64,000 nucleotides of DNA from CAKZLS01 sp963701445 (GTDB taxonomy: Bacteria; Pseudomonadota; Alphaproteobacteria; Rhodospirillales; Defluviicoccaceae), in assembly GCA_963701445.1 (NCBI GenBank), contig CAVPAM010000004.1:5223-69222 (forward strand), in the 5' to 3' direction. The translations under genes and the position numbers were made by a program. The notes under the pieces were generated by a model, which saw only the letters and a program-made list of their open reading frames with translations, was not told where the DNA came from and searched no databases. Of this stretch, positions 54,735 through 63,600 are shown piece by piece. Numbering within the stretch: position 1 is the first letter of the stretch; every line of letters begins with the position of its first letter.

Positions 54735-57624
54735 ATGGATAACGATGTGCGGATCGAAGCCGTGTTTGTTGAACTCGCGGCGCCGGGCGAGATCATCATC
54801 GGCGACGCCTCGGACGAGTTCCTGGCGGGCGGCGACAACGACGATACCATTCTCGGCGCCGGCGGCGCGGACACGATCGAAGGCCGCGGCGGCAACGACG
54901 AGCTGTCCGGCAATCAGGGCAACGACAGTGTTCTCGGCGGCGAGGGAAACGACTCCATCTTCGGCGGCGACGGCGACGACACCGTCGTCGGCGGCGCCGG
55001 TGACGACGAACTCTCGGGGAACCTCGGCCGGGACACCATCTTCGGCGATGGCGGCGACGATACCATTCTGGCCGGCGGCGGGGACGACATCGCCCAGGGC
55101 GGCGACGGCAGGGACCGTCTCGACGGCGGCGCCGGCGCCGACACCGTCGACTACAGCGATTCCATCCTCGACGTGCACATCGACCTGGCCAACGAACTCG
55201 CCACCTTCCCCGAAACGTTAATGCGCGAGTTCATCTTCAGTTTCGAGAACGCCATTGGCGGCGAGGGCGACGACACCCTGATCGGCACGGCCGGCGGCAA
55301 CCGGCTGGACGGCGGCCCAGGTAACGACTCCCTGTTGGGCGGCGAGGGCGACGACACGCTGGTTGGCGATCCCGGGAACGACACCCTAGACGGCGGCCCC
55401 GGCGACGATACCGCCGATTACAGCGGGACCGACACCGGCGCGGTGTTCGATCTGGAGGCGGGCACGGTCGTATTGCCCGACGGCACCACGGACGAACTCG
55501 TCAGCATCGAGAACATCGTCGCCACCCAGGGCGACGACACCGTCATCGGATCCGAAAACGGCGAGTTCATCGACGGTCAGGGCGGTAACGACGTCCTGTC
55601 GGGCAACGGCGGCAACGACACGGTTCTTGGCGGCGCGGGCGACGACAGCATCGTCGGCGGGCTCGGCGACGGCGACGAGGGTTCCGACGGCGACGACGTC
55701 TACGACGGCGGCGACGGGAACGACACCCTGAGTTTCGAGACCACGACGGAAGGCGTCACCGTCGATCTCGGCGACGAGCGGGCGAGCGGACCGGAGATCG
55801 GCGACGACATCGTCACCGGCATCGAAAACGTGTTCGGCGGTTCCGGCGACGATACCATCGCCGGCGACTCCGGCGACAACGTTCTCTGTGGAAATGACGG
55901 CGACGACCGGATCGACGGCGCGGACGGCGACGATACGCTGATCGGCGGCGGCGGCAATGACACGATCGACGGGGGCGGCGGGCAACGATCTGATCTACGG
56001 CGACAGCGCCGCCGGCATCGGCGACGTCGAATTGACCATCCGCTTCGCGGGAGAGTCCGCCGATTACTCCAGCACTTACGGCTGGTACAACAGCGCCACC
56101 CTCGAGGCGCGGGTCATCGTCGCCGATACCAACGTGCAAACCAACCCGACGCTCGCCCACTTCGTGACCGGCCTGCGGCTCACGGCGGACGAATTCGATA
56201 ATCTGGGGTTCTTCCTCATTCCCGACGGTTACAACCTGAACCGAGCGGAGTTGGACGGCGATGATCCGAGCACCCTGGACCTGCGGGTGTTCGACGATGC
56301 CGGGGTCTGGAAGGTGCGCGATATCGATACCGGTTGGGTGCTCAACGGCGCGCTAAACCCGAACACGGGAGCGTCAGAGACCTATTTCACCCAGCCCTTC
56401 AGGAATCCAGGCGACCTGGATCACACGTCGATCACCGGCGGGCTGGCCACCATCGGCCAGGAGTTCCAGGCATGGGAAGATCTGCGCAACCTGGGTGACC
56501 GGGACTTCAACGACATCATGTTTCAGCTGACCCTGTCGTGCGGCCTCGGCGTTCCCGGCGGCGACCTGCTCATGGGCGGCGACGGCAACGACACCATCTT
56601 CGGCAACGAGGAGCAGGACACGCTCCTGGGCGGTGCCGGTGACGACGACCTCCGGGGCAACGCCGGCAACGACAGCCTCGACGGTGGCGAGGGAGACGAC
56701 GTCCTGCGCGGCGGCGGCGGCGGCGACACGCTCGACGGCGGCGCCGGGAGCGACACGGTTCATGGCGGCGACGGCGGCGACCTCATCCTCGGCGGCGGGA
56801 GCGTGGAGGATGACCGGTACAACGGCGACGGCGGCAGCGACACCGTCTCCTATGAAGGCGAGACCGAGGACGTGCTGGTGGACCTGGGCGCCGGCGCGGC
56901 GTCGGGCGCAGGCATCGGCAACGACGTCCTCGACAGCATCGAGAACGCCGTCGGGGGGGCGGGCGACGATACCCTGATCGGCTCGGACGCCGACAACGAA
57001 CTGACCGGCAACGGCGGCGACGATCTGCTTTCCGGGACCGGCGGCGACGACACCCTCGACGGTGGCGCCGGCAACGACACCGTCGGCTACGAAACAACCA
57101 CCGCCGGCGTGACCGTGGACCTGGGCGCCGGCACCGCCTGCGGCCCGGAGATCGACACCGACAGCCTGGCGGACATCGAGAATGCTCTCGGCGGCTCCGG
57201 CGATGACAGCCTGTCGGGCTCGGGCGCCGGCAACCTGCTCGCCGGCAACGCCGGCGACGACACTCTCGACGGCGGCGCCGGAAACGACACCCTCGAGGGC
57301 GGCGGCGGAGAGGACCTGATCCTGTCCGGTGACGGCGACGACCTTCTGACGGGGGGCGCGGGCGCCGATACCTTCCTGTTCGACCTGTGGACCGGCACCG
57401 ATACCATCACCGACTTCACGCCCGGCGGTTGCGGCTGCTCCGGCGAGCCGTCCGACAAGATCGACGTCTCGGCGTTTGGCTTCTCGAACCTGTTCGAGCT
57501 CGGAATGCTCATCGAGGGCGCGATGGACGGCACCTGGATCAGGCTGAGCGAGGCGGGTGGCGGCGACGTGCTGCTCGAGGACGTGCTCCTGTTCAATCTC
57601 ACGAGCAACGACTTCATTCTCTGA
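54735..57624 (+). CDS. RTX calcium-binding secreted protein with DUF4114 domain, one frame break
   Basis: A secreted protein of about 962 residues. Residues about 25-420 and 610-890 are rows of glycine/aspartate-rich nonapeptides (GGxGxDxxx; for example GGEGNDSIFGGDGDDTVVGG) that bind calcium and form beta-rolls. Between them sits a DUF4114 domain (about 430-600: GFFLIPDGYNLNR, DTGWVLNGAL, AWEDLRNLGDRDFNDIMF). The frame shifts at an extra G near 55981 and continues. The C-terminus (VLLFNLTSNDFIL) resembles a type I secretion signal. No ABC exporter genes are in the window. A strong terminator follows. An adhesin, surface-layer or biofilm role is possible. Confidence 0.85.
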
Positions 57625-57675
57625 CCGGCCCCTGTACCGTTACCGTTTTAACTGTCTTTTTGACACGAAGTCCGG

Positions 57676-57706
57676 CACCCCCGGGGGATCGTCCCCGGGG
57701 GTTTTT
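57676..57706 (+). terminator. Rho-independent terminator of the RTX gene
   Basis: A perfect 10-bp stem, ACCCCCGGGG (57677-57686) pairing with CCCCGGGGGT (57693-57702), with loop GATCGT, is followed by a T run. It lies 52 bases after the RTX stop codon. Confidence 0.9.
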
Positions 57707-57810
57707 CGCGGACGCGGGCGCCGTTTTCATGAATTCCCCGGGATCACCGCGCTTGTCGCGGGGTATCGCTCCTTGGTAGTGATCAGGACCCCGTTGAGGA
57801 ATTTGGCGCC

Positions 57811-59334
57811 ATGAGTTTCAGTTCGCTGCGTGATTTCATTCGAATGCTGGAGGCCAAGGGCCGGCTCGTTCGCGTGACCGAGCCCGTGTCGCCGGTGCTG
57901 GAAGTCACCGAAATCCAGACCCGCCTGCTCGCCGAGGGCGGACCCGCCGTCCTGTTCGAGAACGTCGTCGGCGCGAATGGCGAGCGCTACGAGATGCCGC
58001 TGCTGGCCAACCTGTTCGGCACCGTCGAGCGCGTGGCCTGGGGCTTGAACCGGGAGCCGTCGCGGTTGCGGGAGATCGGCGACATGCTCGCCTTTCTGAA
58101 GCAACCGCAGCCCCCGGCGCGGTTCCGCAACTCGCTGGAAATGCTGCCGCTCATCAAGCAGGCGCTGACCATGAAACCGAAAACGGTGACCTCGGCGCCC
58201 TGTCAGGAGGTGGTCCTGAAGGGCGACCGGATCGACCTGGCGCGCCTGCCGATCCAGACGTGCTGGCCGGGAGAGCCCGCGCCGCTGATTACCTGGCCAT
58301 TGATCGTCACGAAAGGTCCGTCGGCCGACGGACCCGACGCGGACAGACGGGACGCCTTCAACCTCGGCATCTATCGCATGCAGGTCACCGGGCGGAACAC
58401 GACCTACATGCGGTGGCTCAAGCATCGCGGTGGCGCCCAGCACCATGCCCGGTGGAAACAAAGCCACAAGGACCCGTTGCCGGCGGCGGCCGTGATCGGC
58501 GCCGATCCCGGCACCATCCTCGCCGCCGTGACCCCCGTGCCCGACACCCTGTCCGAGTATCAGTTCGCCGGCCTGCTGCGCGGCAAGAAGGTGGAACTCG
58601 TCGACTGCAAGACCGTCCCGCTGAAAGTGCCGGCACAGGCGGAAATCGTCATCGAGGGGACCGTGTCCCTAGACGATTACGGCGACGAAGGCCCCTACGG
58701 CGATCACACGGGCTACTACAACGCGGTCGAGCCCTTTCCCGTGTTTACGGTCAGCGCCATCACCATGCGCCGCAATCCCATCTACCTCTCCACCTTCACC
58801 GGCCGTCCGCCCGACGAGCCATCGGTGTTGGGCGAGGCCCTGAACGAGGTCTTCGTGCCGTTGCTCATTCAGCAGTTCCCGGAGATCGTGGATTTCTGGC
58901 TGCCGCCGGAGGGCTGCTCCTACCGGGTCGCGGTGGTGTCCATGAACAAGCAATACCCCGGTCACGCCAAGCGGATCATGATGGGGGTGTGGTCGTTCCT
59001 CCGCCAGTTCATGTACACGAAATTCGTCATCGTCGTGGACGCGGATATCAATCCGCGGGATTGGAACGACGTCATCTGGGCGGTATCGACCAACGTCGAC
59101 GCGGCGCGGGATACGACGCTCATCGAGAACACGCCCATCGACTATCTCGACTTCGCGTCCCCCGAATCGGGCCTGGGCAGCAAGATGGGAATCGATGCGA
59201 CGGCGAAAATACCGCCCGAGACCCATCGGCCGTGGGGACGCCAGATCCGCATGACCGACGCCGTCATCGAGGACGTGACACGCAAATGGCAACGATACGG
59301 CCTTCCCGGATCCGGGAAGCCGATCTGGAAGTGA
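57811..59334 (+). CDS. ubiD: UbiD-family prenylated-FMN-dependent decarboxylase
   Basis: A 507-residue decarboxylase that in ubiquinone synthesis removes the carboxyl group from 3-octaprenyl-4-hydroxybenzoate. Family segments include the N-terminal LRDFIRMLEAKGRLVRV, NLGIYRMQVTGRNTTYMRW, EIVIEGTVSLDDYGDEGPYG with the conserved acidic residues, and DADINPRDWNDVIWAVST. Length matches E. coli UbiD. UbiX, which makes its prenylated flavin, is not in the window. TTGAGGA lies upstream of the ATG. The ubiquinone role is inferred from full-length similarity; a related aromatic acid remains possible. Confidence 0.88.
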   Translation: MSFSSLRDFIRMLEAKGRLVRVTEPVSPVLEVTEIQTRLLAEGGPAVLFENVVGANGERYEMPLLANLFGTVERVAWGLNREPSRLREIGDMLAFLKQPQPPARFRNSLEMLPLIKQALTMKPKTVTSAPCQEVVLKGDRIDLARLPIQTCWPGEPAPLITWPLIVTKGPSADGPDADRRDAFNLGIYRMQVTGRNTTYMRWLKHRGGAQHHARWKQSHKDPLPAAAVIGADPGTILAAVTPVPDTLSEYQFAGLLRGKKVELVDCKTVPLKVPAQAEIVIEGTVSLDDYGDEGPYGDHTGYYNAVEPFPVFTVSAITMRRNPIYLSTFTGRPPDEPSVLGEALNEVFVPLLIQQFPEIVDFWLPPEGCSYRVAVVSMNKQYPGHAKRIMMGVWSFLRQFMYTKFVIVVDADINPRDWNDVIWAVSTNVDAARDTTLIENTPIDYLDFASPESGLGSKMGIDATAKIPPETHRPWGRQIRMTDAVIEDVTRKWQRYGLPGSGKPIWK

Positions 59335-59443
59335 TGGCGGAAGCCCGGTGCTAAAAGTTAGAGTTCTGGCACTTCGGTCCTTTCGGCCGTACAGTTGTCC
59401 CGGAATGAATATCGTGAGATCGGAACGGGAGGGATAGTTTGTA

Positions 59444-60196
59444 ATGGATTTATGGCAGAGCGCCGCGGTCGTCACGGGAGCGGCATCTGGGTTGGGCGCC
59501 GAAACGGCGCGGTTTCTGGCGGAGGCGGGAGCCAAGGTCGCGGTGATGGATATCGACGCGGCTGGGATCGAACGCATCGCCAAGGAGATCGACGGACTGG
59601 CCATTCACTGCGATATGTCGGATTCCGTGGCCGCGGAGGCCGCGTTCAAGCAGGCACGGGAGGCCAACGGCGCCGCTCGCGTGCTTGTCCACTGCGTCGG
59701 CCGCGGGCACACGCAAAAAATCGTCACCGACGACAAACCGATGGAACTCGAGAGCTTCCGCCAACTGGTGGAGGTCAATCTCATCTCCACTTTCAACATG
59801 ATGCGGCTGGCCGCCGCCGACATGGCGCGACTGGAAAAACGCGCCCAAGGCGAGCGCGGGGTCATTATCTCGACCGCCTCCGTGGCCGCCTACGAAGGTC
59901 AGAGCGGCGAAGCGGCCTATTCGGCGTCGAAGGGCGGCGTGGTCAGCATGATCCTTCCGGCCGCCCGCGAACTGGGGCCGCTGGGCATTCGCGTCGTCGG
60001 TATCGCGCCCGGCCTGTTCGGCACGCCCACGTTGTTCGCGATGGAGCGGAATCTCAACTCGCGGCTCGCGCGCTCCATTCCCTTTCCGCACCGCTTCGGC
60101 GATCCCAGCGAATTCGCGATGCTGGTCAAGCACGTGATCAAGAACGTGATGATCAACGGGACCGTGCTCCGTCTCGATGAAGGATTCCATCATTGA
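59444..60196 (+). CDS. SDR-family oxidoreductase (HSD10-like)
   Basis: A 250-residue short-chain dehydrogenase. The cofactor motif is TGAASGLGAE (about 11-20), with aspartate-containing VMDID suggesting NAD; catalytic residues are Ser in ISTASVAAYEGQ, and Tyr/Lys in AAYSASKGG (about 153-161). The C-terminal VAPGLF-like IAPGLFGTPTLFAM and NGTVLRLDEG fit the type 2/10 3-hydroxyacyl-CoA dehydrogenase group. A gap of 36 bases separates it from ppsR on the same strand. Substrate is probably a 3-hydroxyacyl-CoA or a hydroxysteroid-like molecule. Confidence 0.85.
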   Translation: MDLWQSAAVVTGAASGLGAETARFLAEAGAKVAVMDIDAAGIERIAKEIDGLAIHCDMSDSVAAEAAFKQAREANGAARVLVHCVGRGHTQKIVTDDKPMELESFRQLVEVNLISTFNMMRLAAADMARLEKRAQGERGVIISTASVAAYEGQSGEAAYSASKGGVVSMILPAARELGPLGIRVVGIAPGLFGTPTLFAMERNLNSRLARSIPFPHRFGDPSEFAMLVKHVIKNVMINGTVLRLDEGFHH

Positions 60197-60232
60197 CGGC
60201 GCGGCCCTGAAATCGTCCATACCGGCGCTCCC

Positions 60233-61168
60233 ATGACCAAAACGATCTACCTGCACCTCGTCTCGCATGCATCCGGCGAATTGATCGAGATGCTGGCCCG
60301 GAACGCCGTCGCCCAATTGGACGGCGTGGACGTGGAACGACGGCTGTGGAAGATGGTGCGGCATATGGGCCAGGTTCCGGAGATCCTGGCGAAGATCGCC
60401 GAGACACGGGGGTTCGTTCTCCACAGCATCGCCGCCACCGATATCCGCGAGGCGCTCGAGGAGGGGTGCAAGCGGCTGAGGGTCCCGTGCCTTTTCACCC
60501 TGGAGCCGCTCGTGACGCTGCTGTCCGGGCACTTCGACGTCCCGGTCCGGTTTCGCTCCAGCACCCTCGATACCATCGACGAAGACTACTATCAGCGGGT
60601 CGAGGCGATGAAATACACGCTCGGCCACGACGACGGGCAGGCCACCAACGAGCTCGACAACGCCGACGTGGTTCTCGTCGGCGTTTCGCGGGCGACCAAG
60701 ACGCCCACGTGCATGTATCTGGCGTCGCGGGGGGTGAAGGCGGCGAATGTGCCGCTGGTGCCCGGCGTGCCGCTGCCGGACGGCCTGTTGGCGGCCACCA
60801 ATCCGCTTGTCGTCGGCCTGACCATCAACCCCAATCGGCTCGCGGCGATTCGCAGCGCCCGGCTGAAGGCGCTCAACCAGAAGGACGTCACCGACTATGA
60901 CGACCTCGACAGCCTGCGAAAGGAGGTCCGCGACGCGCGGCGGATTTTCCTCCGTCACGGATGGCCGGTGATCGACGTGACCGACCGGTCCATCGAGCAG
61001 GTGACGAACATGATCATCGAGATGCAGACGCAAACGCGCGACCCCAAGCTGATCCCCGGGGTACGACCGGCCCGCTACCGTATCAGGCCGTGGCGGCCTT
61101 GCTGGCCTTGTTTTCAGGGTCGCGCAGCTTGGCCGCGACGCCGCCGAACCGTTCGAGGATCAGCCTGA
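60233..61168 (+). CDS. ppsR: Pyruvate,phosphate dikinase / PEP synthase regulatory protein
   Basis: A 311-residue DUF299 protein, a bifunctional ADP-dependent kinase and phosphorylase that inactivates and reactivates PEP synthase or pyruvate phosphate dikinase. It has LVSHASGELIEMLARNAVAQ at the N-terminus and the P-loop-like GVSRATKTPTCMYLA (about 152-166), then INPNRLAAIRSARL. Most members are about 275 residues; here 30 or so Arg/Trp/Pro-rich residues are added, running 86 bases into the 3' end of the convergent spt gene. The tail looks non-conserved. No dikinase gene is in the window. Confidence 0.88.
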   Translation: MTKTIYLHLVSHASGELIEMLARNAVAQLDGVDVERRLWKMVRHMGQVPEILAKIAETRGFVLHSIAATDIREALEEGCKRLRVPCLFTLEPLVTLLSGHFDVPVRFRSSTLDTIDEDYYQRVEAMKYTLGHDDGQATNELDNADVVLVGVSRATKTPTCMYLASRGVKAANVPLVPGVPLPDGLLAATNPLVVGLTINPNRLAAIRSARLKALNQKDVTDYDDLDSLRKEVRDARRIFLRHGWPVIDVTDRSIEQVTNMIIEMQTQTRDPKLIPGVRPARYRIRPWRPCWPCFQGRAAWPRRRRTVRGSA

Positions 61169-62304
61169 TCTGGTCCGGTGTGTGGGCGGCGGAAACGCTG
61201 CATCGCAGCAGGCAGGTGCCCGTGGGCGTGCCCGGCGGCAGGGCGAGGTTGACGTAGACACCGTTTGCCAGAAGCCGGTTCCAAGCATAAATGGCGGTCT
61301 GCTCGTCTTTCATCCGGATGGCGATGACCGGACTTTCCGGCGAGATGATCTCGAAGCCGAGGTCCGAGAGGCCGTCGTGCAGCGCCTTGGCGTTTTCCCA
61401 CAGGCGCAACCGCAACTCGGGCTGCTGCTGGATGCGCTCGAGGGCGGCGAGCACCGAGGCCACGTTCGAGGGCGAGGCCGACGCCGTGAACATGTAGGGA
61501 CGGCTGCAGAAGCGCAGGACCTCGAAGTTGCGGATGATTGGAGGCTCCGAAGCCGCCGACCGCGCCGAGGCTCTTGCTGAAGGTCCCGGCCACGAAATCG
61601 ACGTCGTCCTCGACGCCCGCTTCCTCGGCGAGGCCACGGCCATGGTCGCCGAGCACGCCCAGCGAATGCGCCTCGTCCACGAGCAGGAACGCGCCGTGCT
61701 TCTTCTTCACCTCGACGAATTCCTTGAGCGGGGCGCGGTCGCCCAGCATGCTGTAAATGCCCTCGACGATCACCAGCTTGCAGGTGCCCGTTGTGCCGAG
61801 CCGTGTCAGCCGCTTGTCCAGATCCTCCGGATCGTTGTGCCGGAACCGCACCAGGGTGGCGCCGCTCAGCCGGCATCCGTCGTAGATGCTGCTGTGGGAA
61901 TCGGCGTCCAGGAGGATCACGTCGTTTGCCGCCGCGAGCCCCGCGATGATGCCGAGGATTCGCTTGGTAGCCGGTGGGGAAGACCATCGCGGACCGGCGG
62001 TTGAGGAAACGGGCGATAGCCGCCTCCACCGCCAGGTGCGTGGCGTAGGTGCCGTTGGCGATGCGCGAACCCGTGGTTCCCGTGCCGAATTTGCGGATGG
62101 CGTCGATGGCGGCTTCCAGCAGACCGGGTCGAAGGTGATGCCCAGATAGTTGTTCGTCCCCACAAGGATCGTGCGCCGGCCGTTGATCCGTGCCTCGGTG
62201 GTCGAATAGATCTCTTCCATGCACAGGTTGAACGGATCGCTGCCGTAATTCAGCAATTGCGCGTGCCGCGAGCCCGACAGGCTGTATTTGTCCAGGATGT
62301 CCAT
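61083..62304 (-). CDS. spt: Serine palmitoyltransferase-like alpha-oxoamine synthase, three frame breaks
   Basis: A PLP enzyme of about 406 residues of the alpha-oxoamine synthase family, joining an amino acid (serine in SPT) to an acyl thioester. Joined frames give NNYLGITFDP, then GTGTTGSRIANGTYATH, DADSHSSIYDG, VDEAHSLGVLG with the PLP-nitrogen aspartate, the Schiff-base lysine in AGTFSKSLGAVGG, and SRPYMFTASASPSN. Indels are inferred near 62127 (missing), 61956 (extra) and 61531 (extra). The next genes are an acyl carrier protein, an epimerase and an acyl-AMP ligase, which matches the ceramide-synthesis set of Caulobacter and argues for SPT over biotin-type AONS. Confidence 0.82.
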
Positions 62305-62306
62305 GA

Positions 62307-62558
62307 TCAGCGGCCTTCCAAGCGCTTGCTTACGAGATTGGCCAGATCTTGTATACGTTCGATGTCGGAGACCAGATTGATCGGGATATCGATGTCGAAC
62401 TTGTCCTCGATCTCCATGATCAGGTCCATCACCTCGACGAAGTCGATATCCAGGTCCGAGCCGAGATTGGTCGCGGCGGTGAGCTCAATTCCCTCCTTGT
62501 TGTACTTCTGCAAGAGTCCGCAAAGCTCGCCCACAATGGAGTCCATGTCACTCGCCAT
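62307..62558 (-). CDS. Acyl carrier protein of the putative sphingolipid cluster, carrier Ser replaced by Phe
   Basis: An 83-residue acidic helical protein of the acyl carrier family. The second helix reads DIDFVEVMDLIMEIEDKFDI, followed by DIPINLVSDIERIQDL, closely like other SPT-linked carriers, in which the corresponding motif is DS(V/L)xVMDLIMEIED. The serine that carries 4'-phosphopantetheine is phenylalanine (codon TTC at about 62441-62443, one base from TCC). Either this is a sequencing or point change, or the protein is not a classical carrier. It starts 64 bases after the epimerase stop and its stop is two bases before spt. AcpR-like by context. Confidence 0.8.
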   Translation of the reverse strand: MASDMDSIVGELCGLLQKYNKEGIELTAATNLGSDLDIDFVEVMDLIMEIEDKFDIDIPINLVSDIERIQDLANLVSKRLEGR

Positions 62559-62622
62559 CTCGCGCCCGTCTTCCTTCAGTTCACCCGATCCGTCCCCGGC
62601 CGCGACACCGCCGCGGCGGCGG

Positions 62623-63579
62623 TCACAGCCAGTCTTGGCGCTTATACCATAGCAGGGTGTGTTCAAAACCCTCTTTGAAGCGGGTTCGAGGCCGCCACTC
62701 CCCCAGCATCCGGGGCCGCGACAGCTTGCACACCCAATCCGGATGGAACAACTCGCGCAGTTTCGCCTTGGTGAGCATGGGCGAGCGGCCGAGCACCGAC
62801 GAAACGGCCTCGTTGACCGCGACCGGCAGCCAGACGGCCTGGAAGGGAACCGCGAGGCAGCGCACGGGACGGCCCAGGTATCCGCTGGCGATCTCGGCCA
62901 GGTCGGTCCATGAATACCCCTCGGGCCGGCCATCGTCGGGCTCGATGATACAGCCGTTCCACCGGGGAGCGGCGATGAGCCGCTCGATCGCCGCCACCAG
63001 GTCGTCGATGTAAATCAACGAGAAGCGCCCCTGGACCCGCCACGGGACGATGGCGTATCCGCGAACCAGTTGGCGGAACAGCCCAAGCGTCGACCGGTCG
63101 CCGGGGCCGTACACGGCCGGCGGCCGCACCACGCAATATTCGAGGTCCGGGCCATGGCCGACCATCACGCCCTCGGCGGCATGCTTGCTGGCCGCGTACG
63201 GAGACAGTGACGGCTCCCGCGCCGCCAGCGACGACACCAGCATCACCCGGGGACGCGATTTGGCCTGGGCCGCCGCCGCGGCCAGCCGCCGCGTGCCCTC
63301 CGCGTTGATCGCCTGGAATTCCTTGGCGCCGCGCGCCTTGATCGCGCCGGCGCAGTGAATGACCACGTCGGCGCCGTCCACGAGACGACGCAGGCTGTCC
63401 GGGTCCTCGAGAGACCCTTGGACGATTTCCAGGCCGTCCGTCCGTTCGATGGTGTCTGGATCGCGAACCAAGGCCCGCACCGGGACGCCGCGTTCGCTCA
63501 GGGAACGCGTCAGGGCGCCGCCGATGAACCCGCTGGCCCCGGTGAGCGCGACGATCGACGATGAAGAATCAAGCGGCAC
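62623..63579 (-). CDS. NAD(P)-dependent epimerase/dehydratase-fold reductase, CerR-like
   Basis: A 318-residue extended short-chain dehydrogenase. It has the cofactor motif TGASGFIGG (about 13-21) and the catalytic YAASK (about 128-132), with VRPPAVYGPGD and a C-terminal substrate-binding half (FSLIYIDDLVAAIERL). In Caulobacter the related CerR acts as the ceramide-pathway reductase beside spt, acpR and an acyl-ACP synthetase; the same gene set is seen here. A sugar-nucleotide epimerase is the generic alternative. It starts 21 bases after the acyl-AMP ligase stop on the same strand. Confidence 0.85.
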   Translation of the reverse strand: MPLDSSSSIVALTGASGFIGGALTRSLSERGVPVRALVRDPDTIERTDGLEIVQGSLEDPDSLRRLVDGADVVIHCAGAIKARGAKEFQAINAEGTRRLAAAAAQAKSRPRVMLVSSLAAREPSLSPYAASKHAAEGVMVGHGPDLEYCVVRPPAVYGPGDRSTLGLFRQLVRGYAIVPWRVQGRFSLIYIDDLVAAIERLIAAPRWNGCIIEPDDGRPEGYSWTDLAEIASGYLGRPVRCLAVPFQAVWLPVAVNEAVSSVLGRSPMLTKAKLRELFHPDWVCKLSRPRMLGEWRPRTRFKEGFEHTLLWYKRQDWL

Positions 63580-63600
63580 CGTATCCTCGATCCCGCCGCC

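Noticed and set aside
54729..55178. Open frame antisense to the RTX repeats
   Set aside because: The Val/Ala-rich repeat protein is the mirror of the GGxGxD repeats and has no start context.
54800..57300. Regular short repeats that could suggest a CRISPR array or tandem-repeat locus
   Set aside because: The period is about 27 bases in a coding frame and gives GGxGxDxxx nonapeptides, so it is an RTX protein; there are no unique spacers or cas genes.
61083..62304. Biotin-pathway 8-amino-7-oxononanoate synthase (bioF)
   Set aside because: No other bio gene is present; the carrier protein, CerR-like reductase and acyl-AMP ligase neighbours favour an SPT role.
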